A DNA stretch of 64,000 nucleotides from Candidatus Nitrotoga sp. 1052 (GCF_927312905.1 NZ_CAKMHQ010000030.1:17416-81415), one strand, 5' to 3'; positions 1 to 8,616 are shown, numbered from the stretch's first letter. Translations and numbers: made by a program. Notes: generated from the letters alone by a model not told the origin.

Positions 1-1
1 T

Positions 2-283
2 TCTGCTTATATCAAGGCAGGGGAAGGTAATCTTGATAGTGACGCCAATATCGCTAAACTTGCACTTGCGCTAGAGGTGGATGCGGTGCTTGCCTACGCC
101 AGTGCCGTCAGCAAACTGCGTACCCCCGCGTTGGTCGCTGCCGGACTGACTATCTTGCCAGATGAATCAGCACATGCCGCAGCAATTCGCGCGGTGTTTG
201 GCACGCTTGATTCGACGATCCATGCCGTACCGGCTGCGCAACTCAGCAAAGAAACTCGCAGCCAGTGGATACTGTCCGTCTAA
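2..283 (+). CDS. C-terminal part of a ferritin-like-domain protein (partial)
   Basis: Open from the window edge to a TAA, giving 93 visible residues; the start lies outside. The visible part is two alanine-rich helices (ALALEVDAVLAYASAVSKL, then VAAGLTILPDESAHAAAIR). That resembles the last helices of exported ferritin-like proteins of the DUF4439/desiccation-related type, in which an E..H pair (here DESAH) lies in the final helix. The following cupredoxin gene begins 17 bases after the stop, so the two are probably co-transcribed. Family assignment rests on helix pattern only; metal binding cannot be judged from this fragment. Confidence 0.45.
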   Translation, partial: SAYIKAGEGNLDSDANIAKLALALEVDAVLAYASAVSKLRTPALVAAGLTILPDESAHAAAIRAVFGTLDSTIHAVPAAQLSKETRSQWILSV

Positions 284-300
284 TCAGCAAGGCGCGTACC

Positions 301-654
301 ATGAGGATGCCCCTTACGTTACTTACAGGAGCATATTTGGGGTTGGCAGCTATTTCGATGACGGGGTCAGCCGCTCCTAATAAGGCAACTGGAGGGCGCA
401 TACCCATTACGGTTACGATTGATGCCTTCCAATTTCAACCCGATAAGATACGGATAAAACGTGGGCAGAGCGTAATTTTTATTAATAAGGATGAAGTTCC
501 TCATACCGTAACACCTGATAAAAATGCACACTTTGTTCCTTCCGGCATCATAAAAGGTGGCGAAAAACACGAAGTGTTATTTGACTCAGCGGGAGTACAG
601 AATTATTCGTGTGATTTTCATCCCAGTATGCGTGGACGAGTGATTGTAAAATAA
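301..654 (+). CDS. Exported cupredoxin (plastocyanin-like type 1 copper protein)
   Basis: A small electron-transfer or copper-binding protein with an N-terminal export signal (MRMPLTLL, hydrophobic stretch, cleavage near SAAPNKA) and one cupredoxin domain. The probable copper ligands are visible: His in EVPHTVT, then Cys, His and Met in YSCDFHPSM. The frame is open from 265, but ATG 301 has AAGG 8 bases upstream and puts the signal peptide directly at the N-terminus, giving 117 residues. It follows a ferritin-like gene and precedes a hairpin terminator, so the pair may be a small periplasmic metal or redox operon. The redox partner is unknown. Confidence 0.85.
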   Translation: MRMPLTLLTGAYLGLAAISMTGSAAPNKATGGRIPITVTIDAFQFQPDKIRIKRGQSVIFINKDEVPHTVTPDKNAHFVPSGIIKGGEKHEVLFDSAGVQNYSCDFHPSMRGRVIVK

Positions 655-669
655 AAAGTGGTCAACAAA

Positions 670-717
670 AAATCCGTTCGTCCTGAGCTTGTCGAAGGAT
701 GAGCGGATTTACTTTTT
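670..717 (+). terminator. Rho-independent terminator after the cupredoxin gene
   Basis: A 15-bp stem (670-684 with 696-710, two G-U pairs) encloses an 11-base loop, followed by five T at 713-717. The centre, TCCTGAGCTTGTCGAAGGA, is a sequence I recognise as recurring in terminators of many proteobacterial genomes. Confidence 0.85.
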
Positions 718-845
718 CTGCGGAGGTTGAATTTTATTACCCACTCTATTTCACATAGAGCCGTATATTTTTTCTCTTCTTACGGTCTGGAGTAAAATGC
801 AAAATATCTCCTTAGAGGGAGCCCAATGCACTAAAGGAGTACGGA

Positions 846-1484
846 ATGCTTGAATTATTTGGGAGTCGTCAGCAAGAGCTTTTAAAGCTCCTGCTAAAGA
901 ATAAGGGCGGTTTAACTTTAGATGAACTCTCGGAATATCTAAAAATTTCCCGAAACGCCGTTCGCCAGCACGTATCCGCATTGGAGAACAACGGAATAGT
1001 CACTGAAGGAGTGACCCGCCCTTCTGGGGGACGTCCGGAACAGCTTTATGTACTTACTGATGAAGGCAAGGAGTTCTTCCCGCGCAATTATTCCTGGTTT
1101 GCTCAACTGATGGTCGAATCAATCACTCAAGAATCTGGCGTGGCGGGGTTGAGGGAAAGATTGGGTGCTATGGGGATGGGGGTTGCTCAGCAGCTACTCA
1201 GCCAAAATTCAGCACTTAAAACGCGCGAGCAAAAGGTGGAAAAGCTTTCTGAGGTGATGGAAGAGCTTGGTTATAACACGAGGAGCTTTGCTGTTAATAG
1301 CGATGCGCCCACAATTGAAGCGGATAACTGCATTTTTCACAATCTCGCCATGAAAAAACCGGAGATTTGCCAGTTTGATCTGGCGTTATTATCGACCTTT
1401 ACAGACAGTACGGTTATTCACGAGGAATGTATGGCTAAAGGCGGCAATGTTTGCCGTTTCAAATTTAAGGATAAAGATGAATGA
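846..1484 (+). CDS. Winged-helix transcriptional regulator with C-terminal cysteine cluster (SufR-like)
   Basis: A 212-residue DNA-binding regulator. Residues 5-75 form a DeoR/ArsR-like winged helix: recognition helix near SRNAVRQHVSALE (35-47), wing at RPSGGRPEQLYVLT (58-71). The C-terminal part holds C162, C175, C195 and C203; the C162-x12-C175 spacing matches the first two cluster cysteines of SufR, the Fe-S-sensing repressor, while the later spacings differ. This suggests a metal, Fe-S or redox sensor, but the ligand is inferred. AAGGAGT lies just upstream of ATG 846. Targets are unknown; the adjacent cupredoxin and ferritin-like genes are candidates. Confidence 0.75.
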   Translation: MLELFGSRQQELLKLLLKNKGGLTLDELSEYLKISRNAVRQHVSALENNGIVTEGVTRPSGGRPEQLYVLTDEGKEFFPRNYSWFAQLMVESITQESGVAGLRERLGAMGMGVAQQLLSQNSALKTREQKVEKLSEVMEELGYNTRSFAVNSDAPTIEADNCIFHNLAMKKPEICQFDLALLSTFTDSTVIHEECMAKGGNVCRFKFKDKDE

Positions 1485-1576
1485 ATTTTGATAAATGAGT
1501 GCGTTGTAGTAGCTGTGAGTTAAGGAAATACTTGGCAAGAATATGAAGCAAGGCTTAATTTCACAATAATATCTTT

Positions 1577-2065
1577 TCAGTCGCGAAAGTTTTGGTATTG
1601 CAGCGGAAAGTCAGTGATGGAAGCGCGTATCAGCTGAATGGCAGCTTGCAGATCGTCGCGCTTACTGCCAGTTATGCGCACCGTGTCGCCTTGTATGCTG
1701 GCCTGTACTTTCATTTTACTGTCCTTGACGAATTTGACGATTTTTTTCGCCAGTTCAATTTCAACTCCCACCTTCACGGTGCAGGAACGTTTAATCTTGT
1801 TACCGCTGACCTTCTCAATTTTATCGCTAATCTCCAAGCACTTGATGTCCACGCCTCGCTTGGTAAGTTTGGCATTAAGAATATCCTGTACCTGGTTCAG
1901 TTGAAATTCATTGTCAGCATGTACGGTGAGTACTAACTCTGCCTGCTCCACGCGAGCATCTGAACCCTTGAAATCAAAGCGAGTGCTAACTTCTTTGTTG
2001 GTCTGCTCGACTGCATTTTTAACTTCCGTCTTGTCCACTTCGGATACGATGTCGAATGATGGCAT
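1577..2065 (-). CDS. yajQ: YajQ family nucleotide-binding protein
   Basis: A 162-residue cytoplasmic protein of the usual YajQ length, starting [11 protein letters not shown] and ending with the family's PLQYQNFRD tail. The two-lobed alpha/beta fold binds nucleotides or tRNA in E. coli work, and some homologues (Xanthomonas, Pseudomonas) bind cyclic di-GMP and act with a transcription factor. Which role applies here cannot be told from sequence. It stands alone, about 90 bases downstream of ppnP on the same strand. Confidence 0.95.
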   Translation of the reverse strand: MPSFDIVSEVDKTEVKNAVEQTNKEVSTRFDFKGSDARVEQAELVLTVHADNEFQLNQVQDILNAKLTKRGVDIKCLEISDKIEKVSGNKIKRSCTVKVGVEIELAKKIVKFVKDSKMKVQASIQGDTVRITGSKRDDLQAAIQLIRASITDFPLQYQNFRD

Positions 2066-2155
2066 TGCAGTTCTCCTTAAATTTTATCTGCATTAACCTT
2101 CTTTTTCAGACGGAGGAAATGCTTGATGAGGGGCGCTACGAGTGGATTCGATTCG

Positions 2156-2470
2156 CTAACCAAAACTGCAAACGTAATTGACTGCATCCTGCGCATGTAT
2201 TTCAAAGCTGCTGTTAGCAGCCACATTGAACTGCATACCGGCAGTGTAGGTTTTGGCGTCGTTGTCGCCTGCTATTTTAACTTGACAGGTGCCACTGGTA
2301 ATTTCCATTAGTTCCGGGGTGTTGACGTTAAAAGTGAGCTGGCTGCCCGGCATTATCACTCCGACGGTCTTGCGTGTGCCATCAGGGAACAGGACGGAGT
2401 GTGACACGCACTTACCGTCGAAGAACACATTGGCTTTTTTAACGACGCTAACGTTATCGAATTGGGACAT
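2156..2470 (-). CDS. ppnP: Pyrimidine/purine nucleoside phosphorylase PpnP
   Basis: A 104-residue single-domain cupin (former DUF1255/YaiE). PpnP phosphorolyses a broad range of nucleosides to base and (deoxy)ribose 1-phosphate in nucleoside salvage. Family blocks seen are NVFFDGKCVSHSV, the G-rich turn PDGTRKTVGVIMPG and ELMEITSGTCQVKI. The upstream region on its coding strand contains a striking 10-bp tandem repeat, described separately. Confidence 0.92.
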   Translation of the reverse strand: MSQFDNVSVVKKANVFFDGKCVSHSVLFPDGTRKTVGVIMPGSQLTFNVNTPELMEITSGTCQVKIAGDNDAKTYTAGMQFNVAANSSFEIHAQDAVNYVCSFG

Positions 2471-2495
2471 GGATACTCCTGATTGGGAATTATTT

Positions 2496-2540
2496 AATTT
2501 AATTAAATTTAATTAAATTTAATTAAATTTAATTAAATTT
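2496..2540. repeat. 10-bp A/T-only tandem repeat (AATTAAATTT)
   Basis: Four perfect head-to-tail copies of AATTAAATTT at 2501-2540, with a degenerate partial copy before them. The unit length equals about one helical turn, so its A-tracts are phased. It sits 30 bases upstream of the ppnP start, between ppnP and argG. Confidence 0.95.
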
Positions 2541-2585
2541 ATTCAAAATGTTATCTAAACATAAAGCGTTTAGAACAGGTATTAT

Positions 2586-3806
2586 CTACTGCCCTAGCTT
2601 AGCTGCAATGCGCATTCTAAGAGCGTTCAGCTTGATAAACCCGGCGGCGTCCTTCTGGTCGTAGGCGCCTTTGTCGTCTTCGAAAGTAGCGATGTTCGGG
2701 TCAAACAGCGAATCAGTTTTGGAATCGCGTCCCACCACGATGACATTACCCTTGTATAGCTTGATGCGCACCCAGCCGTTAACTTTTTGCTGCGTGTGAT
2801 CTATAAGTGTTTGCAGTGAGCGGCGTTCTGGACTCCACCAATAGCCGTTGTAAATCATACTGGCATAGCGCGGCATCAAATCATCTTTCAGGTGCGCAAC
2901 TTCGCGATCCATCGTGATGGATTCTATTGCGCGATGTGCCTTGAGCATTATGGTTCCGCCGGGGGTTTCATAGCAGCCGCGTGATTTCATGCCGACGTAG
3001 CGGTTCTCTACCAGATCAAGACGGCCAATGCCGTGTTTGCCGCCCAACTTATTAAGCATGGTGAGTATCTGGGCCGGGCTCATGTGCGATCCGTTGAGGC
3101 CGACAATGTCGCCGCGCTCGAATTCAATATCAATATATTCAGCCGCATCTGGCGCTTGCTCCGGTGACACTGTCCAGCGCCACATGCTTTCCTCAGCTTC
3201 GGCGGCGGGGTTTTCCAGATGGCGTCCTTCAAAGCTGATATGCAGCAGGTTTGCATCCATCGAATAAGGCGATCCGCCCTGCTTGTGCTTCATATCTACG
3301 GGGATGCTGTGTTTTTCAGCGTATGCCATTAGTTTTTCGCGCGAGAGTAAGTCCCACTCGCGCCACGGCGCGATTACCTTGATGTTCGGGTTAAGTGCGT
3401 AATAGCCTAGCTCGAAACGCACCTGATCGTTGCCCTTGCCGGTGGCGCCGTGCGACACCGCTTCCGCGCCCGTTTGCCTGGCGATCTCAATTTGGCGCTT
3501 GGCGATTAGCGGGCGCGCGATCGAGGTGCCGAGCAGATATTCGCCTTCATACACGGTGTTGGCGCGGAACATCGGGAATACAAAGTCGCGTACGAATTCG
3601 TCGCGCAGATCGTCGATGAAAATATTTTCCGGCTTAATGCCGAACTGCAAAGCTTTTTTGCGCGCGGGTTCGAGTTCTTCACCTTGACCAATATCGGCAG
3701 TGAAGGTCACTACCTCGCACTGATAGGTATCCTGTAACCATTTCAGGATTACTGAGGTATCCAGTCCGCCAGAGTAGGCGAGGACGACTTTTTTGATTTC
3801 GCTCAT
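2586..3806 (-). CDS. argG: Argininosuccinate synthase
   Basis: Joins citrulline and aspartate using ATP to make argininosuccinate, the penultimate step of arginine synthesis. 406 residues, normal for the type-1 family. The PP-loop ATP site AYSGGLDTS lies at residues 10-18; [13 protein letters not shown] and the [16 protein letters not shown] block are intact. It is the last of three same-strand arginine genes (argD, argF, argG), separated from argF by 69 bases carrying a small hairpin. argH is not in the window. Confidence 0.98.
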   Translation of the reverse strand: MSEIKKVVLAYSGGLDTSVILKWLQDTYQCEVVTFTADIGQGEELEPARKKALQFGIKPENIFIDDLRDEFVRDFVFPMFRANTVYEGEYLLGTSIARPLIAKRQIEIARQTGAEAVSHGATGKGNDQVRFELGYYALNPNIKVIAPWREWDLLSREKLMAYAEKHSIPVDMKHKQGGSPYSMDANLLHISFEGRHLENPAAEAEESMWRWTVSPEQAPDAAEYIDIEFERGDIVGLNGSHMSPAQILTMLNKLGGKHGIGRLDLVENRYVGMKSRGCYETPGGTIMLKAHRAIESITMDREVAHLKDDLMPRYASMIYNGYWWSPERRSLQTLIDHTQQKVNGWVRIKLYKGNVIVVGRDSKTDSLFDPNIATFEDDKGAYDQKDAAGFIKLNALRMRIAAKLGQ

Positions 3807-3842
3807 TTCGTTTTTCTCAGTTTAATAAACCACCAATGAAAA

Positions 3843-3864
3843 CAGGGTACACAAGCGCACCCTG
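3843..3864 (-). terminator. Hairpin between argF and argG
   Basis: CAGGGT (3843-3848) pairs with ACCCTG (3859-3864). On the minus strand it is followed by TTTTC, on the plus strand by CATTTTT. The stem is short, so it is more likely a partial terminator or processing site than a full stop. Confidence 0.5.
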
Positions 3865-3875
3865 CATTTTTGCTT

Positions 3876-4796
3876 TTAGTTATTCACATTACCTAATAGC
3901 AGATATTCCATCAGTGCTTTTTGTACATGTAATCTATTCTCTGCTTCATCCCATACCGCGCTTTGCGCGCCGTCGATTACGGCGGCGTCCACTTCCTCGC
4001 CGCGATGTGCCGGCAGGCAATGCATGAACAGCGCATCCGGTTTGGCGACGGCCATCATTTCTGCATCCACAATCCAGTCGGCGAATGCTTTGCGGCGCGC
4101 ATCGTTCTCGCGCTCAAAGCCCATGCTGGTCCAGACATCGGTGGTGACAAGGTCGGCATTGCGCGCCGCGTCCATCGGGTCAGCAAATTCCTCATAGTGG
4201 TCTTCGCCGAATAGTCCGGCACGTTCTGGCTCAACTTCATAGCCAGGAGGGGTGGAAACATGGACGTTGAAGTCGAACACCTCCGCTGCTTGCAACCAGG
4301 TATTGCATACATTGTTGGAATCGCCAATCCACGCTACGGTTTTGCCCTGAATGGAGCCGCGCTGCTCGATATAGGTGTAGATGTCAGCCAATATCTGACA
4401 GGGATGGTATTCATTGGTCAAGCCGTTAATCACCGGCACTCTCGAATTTGCGGCAAAGCGTTCGATAATTTCCTGTTCGAAAGTACGGATCATTACCAGG
4501 TCACTCATGCGAGAGATAACTTGCGCCGCGTCTTCCACCGGCTCGCCGCGTCCCAGTTGCGAATCGCGCGTGTTGAGGTAAATGGCGTTGCCGCCAAGTT
4601 GTTGCATACCTGCCTCAAACGATAGGCGCGTACGCGTGGAGCTTTTCTCAAAAATCATCACTAAAGTGCGATCCACTAGCGGATGATAGAGCTGGTAGGT
4701 TTTAAAGCGCTGCTTGATGATGTGCGCGCGAGCGAACATGTGTTCGAACTCCGCACGGGTAAAGTCTTTGAATTGTAAAAAATGTTTAATGCTCAC
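3876..4796 (-). CDS. argF: Ornithine carbamoyltransferase
   Basis: Transfers the carbamoyl group of carbamoyl phosphate to ornithine, giving citrulline. 306 residues. The carbamoyl-phosphate site STRTR is at residues 53-57; HPCQILADI and the ornithine-side FMHCLPAHRGEEV loop are present, which separates it from aspartate carbamoyltransferase. Its ATG is directly after the argD stop (one base between the genes), so the two are transcriptionally and probably translationally coupled. Confidence 0.98.
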   Translation of the reverse strand: MSIKHFLQFKDFTRAEFEHMFARAHIIKQRFKTYQLYHPLVDRTLVMIFEKSSTRTRLSFEAGMQQLGGNAIYLNTRDSQLGRGEPVEDAAQVISRMSDLVMIRTFEQEIIERFAANSRVPVINGLTNEYHPCQILADIYTYIEQRGSIQGKTVAWIGDSNNVCNTWLQAAEVFDFNVHVSTPPGYEVEPERAGLFGEDHYEEFADPMDAARNADLVTTDVWTSMGFERENDARRKAFADWIVDAEMMAVAKPDALFMHCLPAHRGEEVDAAVIDGAQSAVWDEAENRLHVQKALMEYLLLGNVNN

Positions 4797-4797
4797 G

Positions 4798-5976
4798 TTA
4801 TGCGCCTTGCGCCAGAAAATTGGTAATCAGCGGGCATAGCTTGTCCAGTAATTGCAGCGCTTCTGCGGAAGTGAACACCATTGCGGGTAGCAGCCGGATA
4901 ACGTTGTCATCGGTGACGTTGATCAACAGCCCTTGCGCCAAGGCTTGCTTAACCAGTTCCCCGCAGCTCCTGTTCAGTTCAATGCCAATAATCAGCCCCT
5001 GCCCCCGAATTTCCACCACGCCAGCCACTTTGGCCAGGCGTGTACGGAAGCCCTGCTGTAGGAATTCGCCTACCGTGGCGGCACTCGCTACCAGCTGGTC
5101 TTCTTCCATTATCGCCAGCGTGGTTAGCACAGCTACACATGCCAATGGGTTGCCGCCGAAAGTAGAGCCATGATTGCCCGGCTTAAAGGTGCCTGCCGCC
5201 TTGCCAGCGGCTAGACAGGCGCCGACAGGTATGCCGGAGCCGATACCTTTGGCTAGTGTCATTACGTCCGGCAGAATGCCCGTATGCTGGTGGGCGAACC
5301 ATTTGCCGGTACGGCCAATACCGCATTGCACTTCATCCAGCATCAACAGCCAGTTGTGCTGGTCACAGATTTTGCGCAGTTGTTCGAGATAATGGATATC
5401 CAAGGTGCGGATTCCGCCTTCGCCTTGAATGGGCTCGATCAGAACCGCTACGACATCGGGGTTGTGTTCGGCGACCTGATGTATGGCATCCAGGTCATTA
5501 TAAGGAACGCGCACAAAACCTTTCACCAGTGGCTCGAATCCCGCCTGTACTTTGCGGTTGCCGGTGGCGGACAGTGTAGCCAAAGTGCGGCCATGAAATG
5601 CTTTCTCCATTACGATAATGGCTGGATTTTCAATGCCTTGCTGATGGCCATATAGACGTGCCAACTTGATCGCAGCTTCATTTGCCTCGCAGCCAGAATT
5701 GCACAAGAACACCTCTTGCATGTTGGCCAGCTCGCACAGCTTGTCGGCTACAGCTTCCTGCTCGCTTATCTGATACAAGTTGGAAACATGTATCAGTTTG
5801 CTGATTTGCTCCTTAAGCGCTGTAGTTAAGCGTGGATGAGCATGTCCAAGAGTGTTGACAGCGATGCCGGACAGCGCATCAAGGTAGTGTTTGCCATTGC
5901 TGTCCCACAGCCAAACGCCTTCTCCGTGCGTGAAGGCGACTGGCAGGCGAGCATAGGTGTTCATCAAATGTGACAT
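4798..5976 (-). CDS. argD: Acetylornithine aminotransferase
   Basis: PLP-dependent class III aminotransferase making N-acetylornithine; homologues can also serve lysine synthesis. 392 residues. Landmarks are the PLP-phosphate contact CNSGCEANEAAIKLAR, DEVQCGIGRTGK and the Schiff-base lysine in TLAKGIGSG. First gene of the argDFG unit. ATG 5976 gives MSHLMNTYARLPVAF; a second in-frame ATG four codons on is an alternative, and neither has a strong ribosome site. A GC-rich hairpin lies just upstream. Confidence 0.97.
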   Translation of the reverse strand: MSHLMNTYARLPVAFTHGEGVWLWDSNGKHYLDALSGIAVNTLGHAHPRLTTALKEQISKLIHVSNLYQISEQEAVADKLCELANMQEVFLCNSGCEANEAAIKLARLYGHQQGIENPAIIVMEKAFHGRTLATLSATGNRKVQAGFEPLVKGFVRVPYNDLDAIHQVAEHNPDVVAVLIEPIQGEGGIRTLDIHYLEQLRKICDQHNWLLMLDEVQCGIGRTGKWFAHQHTGILPDVMTLAKGIGSGIPVGACLAAGKAAGTFKPGNHGSTFGGNPLACVAVLTTLAIMEEDQLVASAATVGEFLQQGFRTRLAKVAGVVEIRGQGLIIGIELNRSCGELVKQALAQGLLINVTDDNVIRLLPAMVFTSAEALQLLDKLCPLITNFLAQGA

Positions 5977-5994
5977 AGATAGATAGAATGACAG

Positions 5995-6013
5995 ACGGCG
6001 GCATGGCCGCCGT
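5995..6013 (-). promoter_or_regulatory. GC-rich hairpin in the argD leader
   Basis: Perfect 8-bp inverted repeat ACGGCGGC / GCCGCCGT with a 3-base centre, 18 bases before the argD start codon. Its position in the 5' leader suggests an effect on translation or mRNA stability; there is no T run to make it a terminator. Confidence 0.55.
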
Positions 6014-6247
6014 ATTGGGTTCAGGAAAACGCGTATATTGAGCTAAATTGCCTGGATTGTGCAAGGGGAAAATTTATATTGCACTTTATTAATAAGGACG
6101 TCAGCAATCTAATTGCATTAATAAAATATATTAAACAATATATTATCTTTAGGGCTTATTGCCGGAGGTGTCCCATGTCCCGAGTTGCAGTGAAACTATT
6201 CAGCACAAAAGAACAGGAGTTTGCAGCGCAAAGCACTGCGGGAAGCA

Positions 6248-6391
6248 AGCTGCGAAAGCATCAGCAAGCTTACGCAAGTCATTAAAGACTTCACGACTGC
6301 ATACAATAAAAATGTATCGTTATTCGGCTGGCGCAAGCGAGAAGTCAAGGGTGCTCAGCTCTGCAATACTATTATTAACTTGTGCAATTAA
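6248..6391 (+). pseudogene. Probable transposase C-terminal relic (IS630-like, tentative)
   Basis: A reading frame ending at TAA 6389-6391 encodes IKDFTTAYNKNVSLFGWRKR followed by EVKGAQLCNTIINLCN. The WRKREVKG-x-QL-x-N-T-I-x-NLCN ending is one I associate with transposase C-termini. There is no intact upstream coding region in this frame, and other frames just upstream look like further debris. The rest of the gap between argD and rpsT (from about 6062) holds nothing else I recognise. Confidence 0.45.
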
Positions 6392-6470
6392 ATATTAGTG
6401 TGTGCGGGTCAGCTTGGATATTCGCCGTGGGTGATCTATGTGATCCATAATTTTGGTGAACTAAAACATA

Positions 6471-6496
6471 AAGCCGACAGCATGTGCTGTCGGCTT
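6471..6496 (-). terminator. rpsT terminator hairpin
   Basis: Perfect inverted repeat AAGCCGACAGCA / TGCTGTCGGCTT, 25 bases past the rpsT stop on the minus strand. The T tract after it (TTTATGTTTT on the coding strand) is interrupted. Confidence 0.75.
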
Positions 6497-6520
6497 ATTT
6501 GGGAGTGCGTGCAGCTATGT

Positions 6521-6784
6521 TTAAGCCATTGCCTTGATGGCAGCAGATAAACGGCTCTTGTGACGCGCAGCCTTATTTTTGTGAATGATCTTTTTGTCGG
6601 CGATGGAATCTACGATACTGGCGGATTCAATGAAAACGGCTTGTGCCACAGCTTTGTCGCCAACTTCAATGGCTTTCGCCACTTTTTTGATTGCAGTACG
6701 CAGTTCAGAGCGCAGACTTGTGTTATGTTCGCGCTGTTTGTTCGCTTGCCTTGCGCGTTTTCTAGCTTGTGCAGTGTTTGCCAT
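6521..6784 (-). CDS. rpsT: 30S ribosomal protein S20
   Basis: bS20, an 87-residue basic helical protein binding the 5' domain of 16S rRNA at the base of the small subunit. Family signatures: [19 protein letters not shown] at the start and [17 protein letters not shown] near the end. Monocistronic, with its own promoter (6823-6851) and terminator. Confidence 0.98.
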   Translation of the reverse strand: MANTAQARKRARQANKQREHNTSLRSELRTAIKKVAKAIEVGDKAVAQAVFIESASIVDSIADKKIIHKNKAARHKSRLSAAIKAMA

Positions 6785-6822
6785 GGCGATTCCTTGAGAA
6801 TTTCTTTTGCAATAAAGAGCGA

Positions 6823-6851
6823 ATTATACAAAGGCTTGCTAACTTTAGCAA
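6823..6851 (-). promoter_or_regulatory. Sigma70-type promoter of rpsT
   Basis: On the minus strand: TTGCTA (6851-6846), a 17-base spacer, then a perfect TATAAT (6828-6823), 39 bases before the rpsT start. Confidence 0.75.
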
Positions 6852-6942
6852 TTGTTTGTTTTTCCTGTGTAGCGAGCAAATGGATCGCACGGGCTTGTAG
6901 CACATGATTGTCCGATTTAACTCAGCCTTGGAAGGGGCAGAG

Positions 6943-7178
6943 ATGAACCAAGCGAAATTGCTACAGGAGATTCAAAAAATGAGATTTAAAGAAGCCTGTG
7001 AAGGCATCCCATGCGAACAACTTGAGCGAACAACGTAGAATGCTGCGTGTCGTTTGAGAATCTCCAGCTACAGATTCCGGTACATCAGCACCGCGGCCAT
7101 TTCGTGAAAGCCAGGGTACGGGTGCATCGTGACCCGGATGGTGTGCCAGCGATATTCCACGGCCGGGGAGTTGGCTGA
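6943..7178 (+). pseudogene. Internally deleted ISNCY (IS1202-type) transposase relic
   Basis: Two pieces of one transposase family are visible. At 6943-7038, MNQAKLLQEIQKMRFKEA matches the N-terminus (M-x-F-E-A-Y region) and then stops. At 7059-7178, LQIPVHQHRGHFVKARVRVH followed by RDPDGVPAIFHG matches the C-terminal block (LQIP..HR.HFVKA.V.VH..PDG..A.FHGPR). The whole middle, including the catalytic core, is gone. It lies where hisD would usually precede hisC. Family recognised from memory of its conserved blocks. Confidence 0.75.
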
Positions 7179-7442
7179 TTGCGATATGCAAGAATGTTTG
7201 TTCGCGCAACAGCTCCAGGCTGCTGTGTAAGTTCTCCCAGAAAATGGAGAAATCAAAAGCGAACAGTTTATGTGCTGCAATATCGGACAAATCTATTTGT
7301 TGCTGGCATATTTCAAGCTATTGATATTGTCATCTTGCATGAGGTGGCTGCCGGCTATCCCAGCTTGATCGCAGTTGTGCTCGACATGGCGTGGTTGGAA
7401 GCGCTGGCTTGAGCAACAAATAATTGCACTGTCAAAGGAAAT
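7179..7442. other. Intergenic stretch with no recognised gene
   Basis: Between the ISNCY relic and the hisC promoter. A short plus frame ends at about 7412 (…QAIDIVILHEVAAGYPSL…) but has no recognisable family and no ribosome site; possibly gene debris. Confidence 0.4.
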
Positions 7443-7472
7443 TTGACCAGAATCTAGCGCGATTAGGATAAA
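7443..7472 (+). promoter_or_regulatory. Candidate promoter for the hisC operon
   Basis: TTGACC (7443-7448), an 18-base spacer and GATAAA (7467-7472), 29 bases before hisC ATG. It would allow the his genes to be expressed despite the transposon debris upstream. Confidence 0.5.
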
Positions 7473-7501
7473 ATACCGCTGTCTAACAGCACCGATAATC
7501 C

Positions 7502-8596
7502 ATGTCTTCAACCAATTTTGGTGTAACACCTGAAAGCTTGCTCCGTCAAGAAGTGCTTGATCTGCAAGCTTACCCTGTGTCCGACAGCACTGGCATGGTC
7601 AAGCTTGATGCGATGGAGAATCCTTATCCATTGCCACAGTCATTGCGTGAGGAGATCGCCCGTCTGGTGGCGGATGCCGCCATCAACCGATACCCTGACG
7701 CCGATGCTCAGCGACTTAAGGCCAGCATACGCGCCGTGACCCGCTTGCCGGAGAGCGTGGATATGTTACTTGGAAATGGGTCGGATGAGATCATTCAGTT
7801 GTTAGCACTTGCGGTCGCTAAGCCGGATGCTACATTATTAAGCGTTGAGCCATCATTTGTGATGTATAAAATGATCGCGGCTTTCACTGGGATGCAGTAT
7901 GTCGGCGTGCCGCTGACAGAAGATTTTGCGCTGGATTTGCCTGCCATGTTGACTGCCATGCAACATCATCAGCCTGCGCTAGTGTTTTTGTCCTATCCAA
8001 ATAATCCCACTGGAAATCTGTTTGATGCAGAAGCTATTGCTCAAATTATTGAGGCTGCCCCCGGCTTGGTGGTGGTGGATGAAGCCTATTATGCTTTTGC
8101 CAATGCTAGTTTTATGCCCATGCTGACGCGTTACCCCAATCTGCTGGTGATGCGCACATTCTCCAAGCTTGGCATGGCTGGTTTGCGTATAGGCTTTATG
8201 GTGGGTAGCAAGGCGTGGCTAGCGCAGTTAGAAAAGCTCCGTTTGCCGTATAATATAAATGTGCTGACGCAACGGGTGGCGGAAAAATTGTTGCTGCATC
8301 ACGACGTGCTGTTGCGGCAGGCTGAGCAGATCAAACAGGATCGTGCTTGGTTATATGAGCGTCTGGTTGGGGTAGCGGATGTACGACCTTATGTGAGTGA
8401 CGCCAATTTCATCTTATTCCGAGTGATGCATGCGGATAAGATTTTTCAGGGGCTGAAAAAACGGGGTGTGCTAATCAAGAATTTGAACAAATCCCACCCG
8501 CTATTGGTTGATTGTCTGCGCGTAACGGTGGGCACTCCGCAGGAGAACGAGCAGTTCATCCGGGCACTGCAGGAAAGTATTCATCAATTTGTTTAG
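7502..8596 (+). CDS. hisC: Histidinol-phosphate aminotransferase
   Basis: PLP enzyme converting imidazole-acetol phosphate and glutamate to histidinol phosphate. 364 residues, class I/II aminotransferase fold. Visible: [29 protein letters not shown] and the PLP lysine in [15 protein letters not shown]. First gene of the visible histidine cluster; hisG and hisD are absent upstream, replaced by an IS relic. There is no clear Shine-Dalgarno sequence before ATG 7502. hisB starts 20 bases after the stop. Confidence 0.97.
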   Translation: MSSTNFGVTPESLLRQEVLDLQAYPVSDSTGMVKLDAMENPYPLPQSLREEIARLVADAAINRYPDADAQRLKASIRAVTRLPESVDMLLGNGSDEIIQLLALAVAKPDATLLSVEPSFVMYKMIAAFTGMQYVGVPLTEDFALDLPAMLTAMQHHQPALVFLSYPNNPTGNLFDAEAIAQIIEAAPGLVVVDEAYYAFANASFMPMLTRYPNLLVMRTFSKLGMAGLRIGFMVGSKAWLAQLEKLRLPYNINVLTQRVAEKLLLHHDVLLRQAEQIKQDRAWLYERLVGVADVRPYVSDANFILFRVMHADKIFQGLKKRGVLIKNLNKSHPLLVDCLRVTVGTPQENEQFIRALQESIHQFV

Positions 8597-8616
8597 GCTG
8601 TCCATTAGGGAAAATT

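Noticed and set aside
2496..2540. CRISPR-like repeat array
   Set aside because: Units are 10 bp with no spacers; a simple tandem repeat. No CRISPR array or cas gene was seen anywhere in the window.
6961..7290. 109-codon minus-strand frame between rpsT and hisC
   Set aside because: It overlaps the plus-strand ISNCY relic, whose family blocks explain the sequence better.
8512..8616. N-terminal extension of hisB into hisC
   Set aside because: ATG 8617 gives the standard N-terminus; the extension is out-of-frame hisC sequence.
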